A stretch of DNA of 64,000 bases from contig OZ022510.1 of the NCBI GenBank assembly GCA_963989385.1, positions 31,501,448-31,565,447 of the forward strand, in the 5' to 3' direction. Positions 23,292-35,200 of the stretch are shown here, one piece after another. This stretch comes from Ctena decussata (lineage: Eukaryota > Mollusca > Bivalvia > Lucinida > Lucinidae). Position 1 is the stretch's first letter, and every line of letters starts with the position of its first letter. A program made the position numbers and the translations under genes. The notes under the pieces are model-generated. The model searched no databases, was not told the origin of the DNA, and saw only the letters and a list, made by a program, of their open reading frames with translations.

Positions 23292-25455
23292 AGGAATAGC
23301 TATAAAATGTGAAAGGAGTTTTCTTTCAACGGAATAGCTGTTAATGTGAATGGGTTTTCTTTCTAGGGAATAGCTGTTAATGTAAAGGGGTTTTCTTTCA
23401 GGGGAATAGCTGTTAATGTGAATGTTTTTTTTTCTAGGGAATAGCTGTTAATGTAAATGGGGTTTCTGTCAAGGGAATAGCAGTTAAGATGTATGGGTTT
23501 TCTTTCAAGGGAATAGCTGTTAATGTGAATGGGGTTTCTATCAAGGGAATAGCTGTTAAGCTGTATGGGTTTTTTTTTCTAGGGAAAGGCTGCTAATGTG
23601 AATGGGGTTTCTGTCAAGGGAATAGCTGTTAAGATGTATGGGTTTTCTTTCAGGGGAATATCTGTTAATGTGAATGGGGTTTCTGTCAAGGGAATAGCTG
23701 TTAAGATGTATGGGTTTTCTTTCAGGGGAATAGCTGTTAATGTGAATGGGGTTTCTGTCAAGGGAATAGCTGTTAAGATGTATGGGTTTTCTTTCAGGGG
23801 AATAGCTGTTAATGTGAATGGGGTTTCTGTCAAGGGAATAGCTGTTAAGATGTTTGGGTTTTCTTTCAGGGGAATAGCTGTTAATGTGAACGGGGTTTCT
23901 GTCAAGGGAATAGCTGTTAAGATGTATGGGCTTTCTTTCAGGGGAATAGCTGTTAATGTGAACGGGGTTTTTGTCAAGGGAAAAGCTGTTAAGATGTATG
24001 GGTTTTCTGTCATGGGAACAGCTGTTAAGGTGTATGGGGTTTCTGTCAAGGGAACAGCTGTAAAGGTGAATGGGAATTCTGTCAAGGGAATAGCTGTTAA
24101 GGTATATTGGTTTTCTTTCAAGAAAATAGGTGTTGAGGTGTATGGGTTTTCTTTCAAGGAAATAGCAGTTAAGGTGTATGGGTTTTCTGTCAAGAAAATA
24201 GCTGTTAAGGTGTATGGGTTTTCTGTCAAGGAAATAGCTGTTAAGGTTTATGGGTTTTCTTTCAAGGAAATAGCTGTTAAGGTGTATGGGTTTTCTGTCA
24301 AGGGAATAGCTGTTAAGGTGTTTGGGTTTTCTGTCAAGGAAATAGCTGTTGAGGCGTATGGGTTTTCTTGCAAGGAAATAGCTGTTAAGGAGGTGGGTTT
24401 TCTGTCAAGGATATAGCTGTTAAGGTGTATCGGTTTTCTGTCAAGGGAATAGCTGTTAAGGTGTATGGGTTTTCATTCAAGGAAATAGCTGTTAAGGTGA
24501 ATGGTTTTTCTGTCAAGGAAAAAGCTGTTAAGGTGGTGGGTTTTCTTTCAAGGGAATAGCTGTTTAGGTGAATGGGTTTTCTTTCAAGGAAATAGCTGTT
24601 AAGGTGTATGGGTTTTCTTTCAAGGAAATAGCTGTTAAGTTGAATGGGGTTTCTTTCAAGGAAAAAGCTGTTAAGGTGACTGGGTTTTCTGTCAAGGGAA
24701 CAGCTGTTAAGGTGTATGAATTTTCTTTCAGGGACATAGCTGTTAGGTTGTATGAATTTTCTTTCAGGGACATAGCTGTTAGGTTGTATGGGTTTTCTTT
24801 CAAGGGAACAGCTGTTAAGGTGTATGGGTTTTCTTTCAGGGGAATAGCTGTTAGGGTATATGGGTTTTCTTTCAAGGAAATAGCTGTTAAGGTATATGGG
24901 TTTTCTTTCAAGGAAATAGCTGTGAAGGTGTATGGGTTTTCTTTCAAGTAAATAGCTGTTAAGTTGAATGGGTTTTATTTCAAGGAAATACCTGTTAATG
25001 TGTATGGGTTTTCTTTCAAGGAAATAGCTGTTAAGTTGAATGGGTTTTCTTTCAAGGAAATAGCTGTTAATGTGTATGGGTTTTCTTTCAATGAAATAGC
25101 TGTTAAGTTGAATGGGTTTTCTTTCAAGGGAATAACTGTTAAGGTGAATGGGTTTTCTCTCAAGGGAATAACTGTTAAGGTGAATGGGTTTTCTTTCAAG
25201 GGAACATCTGTTAAGGTATATGGGTTTTCATTCAAGGGAATAGCTGTTAAGGCGTATGGGTTTTATTTCAAGGGAATAGCTGTTATTGTGTATGGGTTTT
25301 CTGTCAAGGGAATAGCTGTTAAGGTGTAGTGATTTCCTGTCTAGGGAATAGCCGTTAAGGGTGAATGGGTTTACTTTCAAGGAAATCGTTATTAAGGTGT
25401 ATAGGGTTTTTTCAAGAGAATAGCTGTTAAGGTTAATGCATCTTCTATATAGGGA
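23292..25455. repeat. 36-bp-period minisatellite, about 60 units, open on both strands
   Basis: Each unit reads like GGAATAGCTGTTAAGGTGTA then TGGGTTTTCTTTCAAG. The period is 36 bp (12 codons), so frames stay open. Plus frames 23598-24416, 24568-24951 and 24964-25329 repeat the 12-mer IAVKVYGFSFKE. Minus frames 23579-24229, 24564-24947 and 24975-25235 repeat ENPYTLTAIPLK. In 23598-23990 the units alternate in a 72-bp higher-order period (VSVKGIAVKMYG then FSFRGIAVNVNG). The plus frame is broken by small indels near 24390 and 24535 and by a nonsense change at about 24949. No start context, signal peptide or flanking exon supports expression. A tandem array is certain; coding status is doubtful. 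Confidence 0.97.
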
Positions 25456-25589
25456 AGTAACAGCACTTTTCAGTTTTGCTTTTACGTATAAACACTGAAA
25501 GGAAATGATTTGATCCTCTACGCGATTGTTTTTGCTGTAAAAGCTGACTCGTATTTGGAAGGGCTACGTCATCCAGGAAAGCAAAGATA

Positions 25590-25826
25590 TGAGCCACGAC
25601 ACGAGAAAACCAACAATGCGGTTGCGCGCCCGGCGCAGACTCAGATCAGACTTTGAATCCGCCAAGTCTGACCAGACTCTCTGCTTGTGCTCAAAGGGTA
25701 GCTAAGAGACTGAGCTACCTTCATGCGGACAGCGAAGACTCTGATCAGACTGGGCGAATGCCCAGGCTGATCTGAGTCTGCGCTGGGCGCACAACCACAT
25801 TGTTGGTTTTCCCATGTCGCGGCTCA
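25590..25826 (-). mobile_element. FB-238 copy 6
   Basis: TGAGCCACGACACGAG start and CCCATGTCGCGGCTCA end, opposite orientation to copy 1. It lies 135 bp right of the minisatellite. Confidence 0.87.
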
Positions 25827-26325
25827 TATATTAACGAATACCATAATTCTTCGGTTACAATCAGTGCTCCAGATAAGAAGAGGTACCAGAGATGCTTTAA
25901 GGATAGCTTCCTTACTTTTCCATAGTAGCATACGTTGCGACTCTTCGTTAGATCCGTGCGAAGCTCTCATCATAACTCTGTCTATAATCGCTAATTCACT
26001 ACTGTGTTTAGTTGCTGCATATTCTGAGTTGGTTATACAATGTAATGACGGCTTCATGTCTGGGTATTTTAATTTATATGTCGGTTAATTTTTTATTCTA
26101 GTTCGCGTTCATAACTTATGTATTTTGACTGTCACCTATGCAGACATTTGCATCTGACAGAGATGTAACAAAATTCAAAATCGAAAAATTCTTGAAAATA
26201 TTACCTCTAATTACAGCTGTTCTGAGAATATCTGTTAAAACAGAAAAGAAGCCGAGGATCAAAATAGATGATAGATCCGCTATCATGATGGCCTTAGAAT
26301 AGTCCTGATGATTGCAGAATATAAT
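25827..26325. other. Unassigned, several TM-like frames
   Basis: The minus strand has frames at 25824-26057 and 26116 to about 26320 (hydrophobic ADLSSILILGFFSVLTDIL). An acceptor-like CAATCATCAG precedes the second. No domain is recognised, so it is not called coding. Confidence 0.3.
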
Positions 26326-26565
26326 TGAGCTGCGACACGATAAAACCAAGAAAGTGGAATGAGCGCCAAGCGAAAACTCTGACAAGCCTTGGCATCCGCC
26401 CAGTCTGATCAGAGTCTTCGCTGTTTGCATGGATATAGCTTTGACCCTTAGCTACTCTTTAAGCGCACAGGAAAGGCTCTATTCAGGCTTGGCGGATGTC
26501 CAGGCTGATCTGAGGCTTCGCTGGGCGCACATGCCACTATGTTGGTTTTGTCGTGTCACGGCTCA
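26326..26565 (+). mobile_element. FB-238 copy 7
   Basis: TGAGCTGCGACACGAT start and GTCGTGTCACGGCTCA end. The left arm is diverged and the central palindrome is degraded. Confidence 0.84.
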
Positions 26566-26948
26566 TATAAGCTTACTTAGCGTCTGAAACCGTATAAGAT
26601 CAGAAGTAGACCGAGTTATTAATGCCAATCAGTTGCTGTAACAAGTGAATATCAGGACACGCGTTTGCAAACAACTGCTACATTCAAACCACTTCAGCAA
26701 ATGATAGTTGCTAAAACGTAAGGATAGAGTGACAAACTATTCTGAACTAGATCAGACTCTTTGCCGAGAAATCTGACCTGGGTGGTTACCTAAATGCCAA
26801 AGTTTAAGTAACCCTTAGAGCGCCACTGCCGGAATGTCACTCACAAAACTCTTGATCTAGAACTACGCTGTTTGGTCTTGTTTGTCAGTCGAAATCTGTT
26901 TGCGAACTATGTATTTTTTCGGCAAGATATACTGAAGGACACTGAAAG

Positions 26949-26985
26949 TTCTGCACGGATGTTAAGGTTACATCTGTACAGGAAT
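26949..26985. repeat. Short palindrome, relative of 34458-34522
   Basis: GTTCTGCACGGATGTTAA then TTACATCTGTACAGGAA, imperfect arms of about 17 bp. The left arm is identical to that at 34472-34489. Confidence 0.65.
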
Positions 26986-27036
26986 TTCATCCTGAAGTAT
27001 ATTAAGTACACTGAGAAATGTGTTTGATTCCAAATT

Positions 27037-27345
27037 ATATTATGTATTGGCCGGGCCGCGTAGCGCAATCGGTAGGGCACCTGACTCATAAGTCAGAGGT
27101 CCTGGGTTCGGAACCCGGTCTGACCACATACTTTCGTTTCTCCTTCCGCTGATTCAAGAAGGGAAGGGCAGCTGTCAGTTACTGGCGAAAGTATGTGCAC
27201 TTAGTACTGGTTAGCCGCTTAAGAGGTCTAAGCCTGCCAAGGAACAGTGTGGTTAGGTAAACTGACCGTCTCGACATGACCATAGTTGTTTACCGTGGAC
27301 GTTAAGCAACAAATCAGTCAATCAATCAGTCAATATTATGTATTG
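27037..27345 (+). mobile_element. SINE-A, full-length, with TSDs
   Basis: Body 27050-27332 between 13-bp TSDs ATATTATGTATTG (27037 and 27333). A box TAGCGCAATCGG (27061) and B box GGTTCGGAACC (27105). The anticodon loop is CTCATAA, Met-like. It shares the conserved body with copy 1 and ends in an AATCAGTCAATC tail. Confidence 0.9.
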
Positions 27346-27561
27346 TCATTGCTTGGTAACAGTCTTAAGCTACATGGATAAACTTTCATATTTTCCGTCT
27401 TTTTATAAACCGTGAACATTTATGTGACCTTTCCTGTTTGCTTTCGAGGCTGACTAAATTGTCTTAAAAATAATAAACTCATTAAACATGGAATTAAATG
27501 ACTAGCGAATAATTATAGCTTTAAAATAAATCACATTGTCCATTGTATGAGTTTCAGGAAG
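27346..27561. other. No feature seen
   Basis: No supported content. Confidence 0.4.
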
Positions 27562-27614
27562 CATCTCACTAATAGTTCGATAGGAGCCGTGCTCCTCTCG
27601 AATCATATGTGAGA
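27562..27614. repeat. Bulged hairpin
   Basis: CATCTCAC, TTCGA, GAGC pair in order with GCTC, TCGAA, GTGAGATG with small internal loops. Confidence 0.6.
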
Positions 27615-27806
27615 TGACGCCATAATTGTGTTACCATAGCAACTACGGAATTATCAACTGTTGTGCTTGGTTACGTGGCAGAATGACGTCTCGATGATGT
27701 CACTTTCATATCAATATGAACTGTTGCTTAGGTAGTTGCTAAGGTTAAACAGGTCATCAGTCATTAATAATTACACATTTTAGATACAGCCCAATACCAC
27801 AACTTA

Positions 27807-28038
27807 TGAGCCGCGACACGAGAAAACCAACAATGTGGTTGTGCGCCAGGCTCAAATCAGCCTGGGCATCCATCCAGTGTGATCAGACTCTTCGTTAAGT
27901 GCCCAAAGGGTAGCTAAGGGTCTAAGCTAGCTCCATGCGGACAGCGAAGACTCTGATCAGACTGAGCGGATGCCCAGGCTGGTCTGAGTCTGCGCTGGGT
28001 GCACAGCCACATTGTTGGTTTTGTCGTGTTGCGGCTCA
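27807..28038 (-). mobile_element. FB-238 copy 8
   Basis: TGAGCCGCGACACGAG start and GTCGTGTTGCGGCTCA end. The left arm lacks part of the CGCAGACTCAGATC stretch. Opposite orientation to copy 1. Confidence 0.86.
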
Positions 28039-28239
28039 TTTACATTTATCGACTGAAGTTGTTTAGCTAATCTAATCTTTTTACCGATATTTGTTTTTTA
28101 AATTTGCTCAACGGAAGTTTTAAACTTCAAGTTTATAGCCTAAGTGATCTCGTCTATATTCTAAGGTTCTCCAAAAAAGCGTTTAATAATTTCAATGTAT
28201 CAATCCTATATTAATTTGAGCAGTATTCAGCTTACGTTA

Positions 28240-28710
28240 TGTCTCCCTCCCTTCGTGTGAGACATGTTGTTTATTTTCTATGGTTGATCGTCTGTCTATT
28301 GGATCGTCTGTCAGACAGTCTGTGCGCCACAAATCGTGTTCTTTTCATATCTCTGAAACTGTCTAAGATACTTTTAAACATTGGTACAATCCTAAAGCAT
28401 CATAAGTCACCCTTCAGAGAATCAAAATAATTCTACATATTTTTCTGACGGAATTATGCCCCTTTATTTTTTCTTAGTATGGAAATCGTGTCCGCTTTAT
28501 AGTTTTAAAATAAAAAAAATAACTTATTACAGCAAAAAAAATCCTCAGGCAATTGCATAGAACCAGAACCTTCACCCTACCAGAATTTGACGGGATTTTG
28601 TCCGCTCCAGAACTTTAAAACAGTTTAAGATATTTTCACGAAACTTGGTACAATTATAAAACATCATCAGGTTATATGCAGTGAACAAGGACCATACCTT
28701 GGTATATGAC
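28240..28710 (+). repeat. Degenerate two-unit tandem repeat
   Basis: Two copies of a block like AACTGTCTAAGATACTTTTA..TTGGTACAATCCTAAAGCAT at about 28345 and 28615, preceded by CGTCTGTC-type sequence. It looks like a decayed tandem-repeat element of the same general type as 9722-10972. Confidence 0.5.
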
Positions 28711-28712
28711 AA

Positions 28713-28727
28713 GGGGGGGGGGGGGGG
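28713..28727. repeat. Poly-G run
   Basis: 15 consecutive G. Confidence 0.97.
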
Positions 28728-30714
28728 CGACTCTAATGTTCCCATAGTTAACCACCCATTTTTGAACAGCAGTTTATCTTCGGCAGCTGCATTTTAAGTT
28801 TAGGTCTCTCAGTTAGTCAGCTATGGTAGAGCCTTTTATAACTGTCGAGACTTTCTTGATAGAGAAAGGCTTCTCACCAGTAAACTCTTCTAACAAGGTT
28901 ATTGCAGAGCGTATCTTGTGTCAACTCTTTACAAAAAATCAGTGGGACACACCGTGGCCTAGTTGATCCCTAGAAAATGACCGTTTCTAAACGTATTTCC
29001 TTCTTTGCTGTTTCTAAACTTACTTTCTACCGAAGCAAGGTATGGTTTTCAGTTACCAGAATTTCTCTGTCTCTGACTAGTCAATCAAATACAGAGCTTT
29101 TTACGAGATAAGCCAACATGAAACAAAATGTCGGTGTCGTTCTAGTAGGGGTGGGGGAGGCTTTAATACTTTTTCCTTTTTATCCCTTCTTCGTCTGTAT
29201 TTTCGTTACAGTATGGATTTTGTGTGATCCCTCATTTTCAGTGGATTGTGTTATTTAAAATTGCAGTTGTATAATACTGTTATATTTAATACTGTTGGTT
29301 CACTAATTTTCTCCTTTGTAAGGTACAGTGATGGGGAATTAGCTAGATAGATTTATCCCACACTTTTCCGCGTTTATTTTTTCATCAAATTGCAGTTGCA
29401 TAAAACTGTTATGTCCAACAGCGTTGCTTCAGTAATCTTCTTAGTAAAGTTCAGCGATGGTTTGATCACATATGTCTGACTTATGACGTATCTTCCAATG
29501 GCAGTTCTATATAGCAGATCAGGGTTCATAAAATTAATCTGTCAATTAACACACTACTGAAATGTATATGCTCCATATAGCTAGTTGGTGGCAAGGGACA
29601 CGGACTCGCGTTGCTTTCTTGATTCTTTTAAGAAATGAATTCAGGAGCACTTATAATAAGACGAATGCTGAAACTGCTGGCAGATTTAATAGGTATTGAA
29701 TGACACGCAACATCAGTAGCTGGTAGGGCAATTGGTTTTATATAACAACATATTAATGCGCCGTATGATAAGGTATCTTAATAAATGTTTGACTCAAGGC
29801 AAGACTCAGATCAGCTACACATTCTAGCTGTCTGTTAAGGATCGCCACATTTACCATAATGAGTATCAATATAAGTGTTATCTAATCTATGGACACGGAG
29901 ACTATAAAAAGTTTGCGTAGATGCAAAATATCAGAAAAAAACATGATTCACAATCCTTACTAGGCGCCACACCGTTCACATTTGCAAATTGTTAGATCCC
30001 TGACAAAAGTGGCACGCTTTTTAGTTTAATACTCACTTTTCGGCTAGCATTATCACAAAACTTAGGCCAGCCTTTGTATCCGCGAAATGCAACAGAGCTT
30101 GTACTGTTTCCTGTGATAAGGTAGGGGCGAAACACGACGGATTTCCTTACTGGAAGGAGGGAACACTTGTTTGTGTCATTGCTGCAAATGACATATGTAG
30201 GAACTATGCGTTAGGGTTATAAATTGCGCAAAACGCACGTATGACCAGGTAATAATCAAAAGCAGGGTTTCTTTTAAGGACGCTGATTTCCGGATTTCCG
30301 ATCTTCCTTTATTTCATGGCATAAGTACCATTATTTTAGACAGTTATGCTTTTAAAACGCCTTGGTTATACTAATTCATCAATGTTCAATAGGCTGTTTT
30401 GATAGCCCCGACGAGCAGAGCTAATTTTGTAAATACGTTTTCTGCTACTTATTGACATTCGGGCGCAGTATTACATCCTGGCTAGTGTTTTCTTCTCCAA
30501 AGTAAAATATTTCAGAACCTATTTATGGTATGTTGGTACATCTGTATGTTTTCTCGCCATTTCTATGCAGTGAAACAAATTGCGTGACATCAGGTGTGCT
30601 TCACTGGATTACGTGGGCCTTTTGAATGGGGTCTACTCATAAAGTAAAACATTTGCCCTACAGAAGAAAAATATTTCCTTTCAGAGTTGACCCCTATTGA
30701 GAAGGGTGGCAAAA
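28728..30714. other. No feature seen
   Basis: About 2 kb without a supported frame, repeat or motif. Confidence 0.45.
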
Positions 30715-31490
30715 TAAAAATTACTCTCTTTTTGAGGCACTCCAGCAAGTGGTTTTTAGTGGAACTTTTTTCTTTAAAGATGCTAAAATATCAAAATTTT
30801 AGGTTTAACATACCCAAAACCATTTCTCGTAGCTAAATACTGACTTGCAGCATATTGAATGACCTCTTTTGTCTATTTTTATCATTTTTTGTTTGGAGGT
30901 GGGTTTTCCAAAAGTAAAAATATTCCTTCCGGTTTCCAGCCTTTGATGAGGTTCATTTTAATTATAATTAAGCTGGGAACCACCCATTATGACATCACAA
31001 CAGAAATGATGTCATCACTAATCACCTGATCTGTTTTGGAATATGATCATTTCAGCACAGGGTTGCTTGCAGTGTCAGCTACACTTATGCATCTTTTTGT
31101 TTTCCAAAAAGATATTACTTATGAAAATAACTGCTATAAGATATAAGTATAAATTCTTCTGAACTGATTTCATGTTAATTTTATATGAAATGGTAATTTT
31201 CAAGAATGTGCTTGAAACATGCCACCCCTACAGCAATAATGGTTATCTTGAGGCCGCCATTATGAAACTGAAAAAAACACATTGCAAGAGATTACTTTCC
31301 AAGCTTGAGAGCATGCCAATGAATTTCAAAAACTCTACTGGACAAATCTGACTACGAGAAATGGTAGTAAACTGAACCATGTAAGTGGAATTTGCTGTTT
31401 CTTTATCCTTTAAGTATAAACTTCGAAAAACCACTTTCTGGAGTGCCTCAACAAGAGAGTAGAGCAAGTGAGCAGGGGCTCACGTAAACC
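30715..31490. repeat. Inverted-repeat element
   Basis: GAGGCACTCCAGCAAGTGGT (about 30745) pairs with ACCACTTTCTGGAGTGCCTC (31430-31449). Inner patches also pair (CCATTTCTCGTAG near 30821 with CTACGAGAAATGG near 31352). The arms are about 150-190 bp, imperfect. Confidence 0.6.
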
Positions 31491-32782
31491 CCCGTCCAGT
31501 GCCATCGCCTCATGATATCAAACTTTAAACACATAAACTTAACACATATAAGAAACAAATCTTAAAGTCTGTAATCTTGTTCTTTGGTAAGTAGCAGCAT
31601 ACAGAGAATGTCAACTAATCAGCTGCAAGCTAGGAGTAAACCTTGTAATATATCAAAAGGTTCCATTGAAGGATATCTGAACCATTATAAAGCAGTACAC
31701 TGATGCAGCTGTTTAAGAATATGACCTTGACCTTATGTCAGCAGCATCCAGATAATGTAAACTGTTGCAACCTTGAGGTAAATGAAGTCACATATCAAAA
31801 GGTCCTGTGGAAGAAGATGAGAAAAATAAGCATAGAATATAAACGTAACACAAAACATTAAAAAGAAAAGCATAAGTATGTGGCCTTGACCTTAAGTCAA
31901 GGCATGTGTGGGGTTGGTATAGAAGAAATTTTCATAGCAACACCTATCATCATACCAAATATAAACCAAACAGAGCAAAGGATTTGGTTGACAGCAGATT
32001 ACAAAACCTCTAACACAAACCCTATATGAAAATGTGTAAATTCTGTGACCTTGACCTTTAGGTCACAGGCATGTGTAAAGATGGTACAAAATAAAACTTA
32101 AGACATATAAACGAAACTGAGCAAAGAGTTAGGATGATGTAAGATCTTAAAAACTGTAACACAAAACTTTAACATGAAAATTCAAAGTCCATGACCTTGA
32201 CCTCTAGGTAACAGGCATGGGTGGGGATGGTACAGAATAAAACTTTGGATCAATATCTATCATCAGGCCAAAACTTAATCCAACAAAGGATCTGACTTAT
32301 ATAGAGATCTTAAAAACTTTAACGCAAAACTATAACATCTAAAGTTCAAGTCCGTGACCTTGACCTCTATGTCATAGACATGTTTTGGGATGGTATAGAA
32401 TAAAAGTCTGGTCTAACATCTATCATCATGCCAAACACAAACACAACCCAATAAAGGGTTTTGCTTATATAAAGATCTTAAAATCGTCAACGCAAAACTT
32501 TAACATGAAAAGTTAAAGTCTGTGACCTTGACCTCTAGGTCACAGGCATTGGTGAGGGTAGTACAGAATAAAAGTTTGGACCAACATATATCATCATGCT
32601 AAATATAAACCAAACCCAACAAAGGGTTTCAATAATATGAGATCTCAACAACTTTAACGCAAAACTTTAACGCAAATGTTAACTCGCGGACGGACGGACG
32701 GACGGACGTACGGACATTCGGACGGACGGACAACAGACTAACGCTATATACTCCTCGGCATACTTCGTATGCCGGGGGTATA
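31491..32782 (-). mobile_element. Tandem-repeat element with CGGA microsatellite, minus orientation
   Basis: About seven units of 147-166 bp, each with a GTGACCTTGACCTCTAGGTC-type core (near 31575, 31725, 31882, 32045, 32192, 32355 and 32521). A CGGA run follows at 32692-32733, then a terminal hairpin CTCGGCATACTTCGTATGCC. The overall plan matches 9722-10972 in reverse, but the core sequence differs. The left boundary is approximate. Confidence 0.72.
32692..32733. repeat. CGGA microsatellite
   Basis: About ten CGGA units with two interruptions. Confidence 0.95.
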
Positions 32783-33374
32783 ATGGCAGAAGTGCTTTCC
32801 CTGAAAGTGCACCTATTTACTTTAAATTATTCTGCAAAGGCAATAGATAACGAATATTTTTTAACATCGAAATGAAAAGTGTGATTATTCCATATACACT
32901 GCCTTGCACATTTTAAGCAAATATTAAAGCACAGACGTTCTGACTAAATAAGTAAAGGCTTTAGTCGATGGTTCTGTGGTTAAGCTTATTACACAACAAT
33001 TTCATTTCATATTTGGTGTAACAAAGTCTATTGACATTAACTATGAAAACAAAATCCTACCGAAACTGGTGTGTAGGATGTGAGGAGTATAGTATGCTGC
33101 TTACTGAATGGGAATCTTTGTTTTTCGTTTTTGTTGACTGTAATTCTTGCATTCGAAGGATTGGTCATTTCAGACTTGATTCGAAATTCGAGTACAACAA
33201 CATGCACAAGTAGGAGAAAATGTATTATAGAACAATCTCCGAATTCTCCTGAGAGCAATGGAACCGCAATACTTTTCTCATAATAGTATTTATTTCAAAA
33301 CACTGCATTGTCATATCGATCAATAAACGCGGTACCATATGGAACGATCAACTGATTTGAAGGCATAAAACAAA
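32783..33374. other. No feature seen
   Basis: Overlapping 60-73 residue frames on both strands at 33031-33283, no recognisable domain. Confidence 0.4.
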
Positions 33375-33458
33375 TAAACAAGGTACTATGTCTTCCGAGA
33401 ACTTTACGCAAGGGACATTCCTGGCGTAAAGTTATCGGAAGACATAGTACCGTGTTTA
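33375..33458. repeat. 35-bp hairpin with 14-nt loop
   Basis: Arms 33375-33409 and 33424-33458 pair with two mismatches. The stem includes GGTACTATGTCTTCCGA. Its 84-nt size and loop resemble a pre-miRNA, but young foldback DNA looks the same. Confidence 0.88.
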
Positions 33459-34457
33459 TACGTATTAATGCATTCTAATGAAGCTTTATTTTGTTCTGCA
33501 TCAGTATTCAATGACGCATGCTAGTACAAAATATAGATTAACTTGAAATACGAAATTGTTAATTACTCAGTCTAGCTTTCCAATTAGTGCGCACATCGGC
33601 AGCTAAGCTTGATGAGTTCTTAAATGATAGGAATGTTTGTCTCGAAACAAGAACGAATGTGTCTTGTCGGTTCAAGCTTCTCAATTTACAATGTACCATC
33701 CTTATATGAAATGTACCACACGGAGATCTATGTCAGACTCTGGTCATAAAAATGCCACTGCATTGAGCTTCGTGAAAATTCAGCAAGGTAATTCCTGCTA
33801 CGACTCCCATCATCAACTCGAAAATTGTGCTCTGCGCAGGTACCTCGGTTACGCATTCGTAAAAAAAGTTCAAATAATTTCATGAAAAAACTATGACTAC
33901 CGAATAAACATATAAATGGTGGATTAAATTAAATGGGTGGATGCCTTGTGACGTTACAGCAGTATTTCAGTCCTGTTATTAAGGTAGGTGTGTTATAAGG
34001 AAATGTTGTATGCAATGGAATCTCTTTTACGGTTGAAAAGATTTGCGCTGCAATCATGATTCGAAGCTAGATCGCTAGTTTTAACTGGATAGCGCTTAAC
34101 CCACTGAATAACAGGGGCTCTTAATGATGACCAATGACAGCAAAAAAGAAATCAAAAGCTGCAATGCGTTAGGACATGCTTAAGACATCATCGGCTGCAA
34201 GACGCACACTTTCTGATATCGATTTACGAAGACAGTATGTAGTCTTGGCTCGACTCACCATCGTGTGCAAAATTGCAAACTTTATCATGAATTGCAAGAA
34301 CACCATACGTACATTTTGTCAAGTATTAATAATCGAACAGCAATTATAAAGCAAACAGATACGCGGTGATCAAGAACTAATACAATACGATCCCATTTCC
34401 CGTCTTCAAAACGACGAGGGATACAGTTTTACATAGAGCTACAGAATGTAAATATCT
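33459..34457. other. No feature seen
   Basis: An 82-residue plus frame (33637-33885) has no recognised domain. Confidence 0.4.
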
Positions 34458-34522
34458 ACTTAAGGACAAAAGTTCTGCACGGATGTTAATTTAACATCCG
34501 TGCAGACCTCTTGTAGTTAAGT
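34458..34522. repeat. Hairpin with perfect 16-bp core
   Basis: TCTGCACGGATGTTAA (34474-34489) and TTAACATCCGTGCAGA (34491-34506) pair perfectly. The outer 16 bp pair loosely. The core also occurs at 26949. Confidence 0.85.
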
Positions 34523-35154
34523 ATGTATTTGCTTACTTTTTTCTGAATTCCATTCGCATATAACTGCATACAATGGTTGATCAAGAAGTAATTTCACTGT
34601 GTCCATTACGCGCTTATTCATCGTAGCATTATTATAAAAATTATATCCAGCTACATTGTAATTAAGCGCTGATTAACAGAATAATTATAAAGTTGGAATC
34701 TTTTACCATTCCGATTATATAGGCGTTCAAAGTATGCCACCTACGCCATCGCGCCGCACGTTAGAATAACGTTAATTACATGAACATAATTTTCAAAGGC
34801 AATCACAAATCAAAATAAAACTAACGCGCCAAATCAGATGAAATTACGATGACATAATATATCTCTACCGCTCACTGTTGAAACTTGCATAGGGTCATTG
34901 CAGTTTGTAATTCGCTAGTTATCGCCTATGCTTCTTACTGCCGAGTGAAAAAATGTCGATTTCTGCGAAATGCGTCAGCCATTATGTATGCTGTTTTGCC
35001 ATGAATTAGTTATGTCACCATTAGAGACACTGAAGCTGTTAATTTAAACAAGCGGAGATTAAACAGTGATTATGAGGATTGTGTAAAGGTACGCTATAAA
35101 GGTGCAGATGGGTCGCTAAAGGATCGTCCGAAAGCCGGAAAACCTGTATGTGCT
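34523..35154. other. No feature seen
   Basis: No supported content. Confidence 0.45.
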
Positions 35155-35200
35155 TGCGAAAGAATGTGCACTCAGTACTGGTTCACCGCTTAGGAGGTCT
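35155..35200 (+). mobile_element. SINE-A, left half of a split copy
   Basis: GCGAAAGAATGTGCACTCAG..CGCTTAGGAGGTCTA matches the SINE-A body and stops where an insertion begins. Confidence 0.8.

Noticed and set aside
23292..25455. CRISPR-like array
   Set aside because: Units are contiguous at 36 bp without unique spacers, in a eukaryotic context.
27050..27125. tRNA-Met-like gene
   Set aside because: Head of another SINE-A copy with TSDs.
29805..29830. FB-238 fragment (AAGACTCAGATCAGC)
   Set aside because: Match too short and no neighbouring FB-238 sequence.
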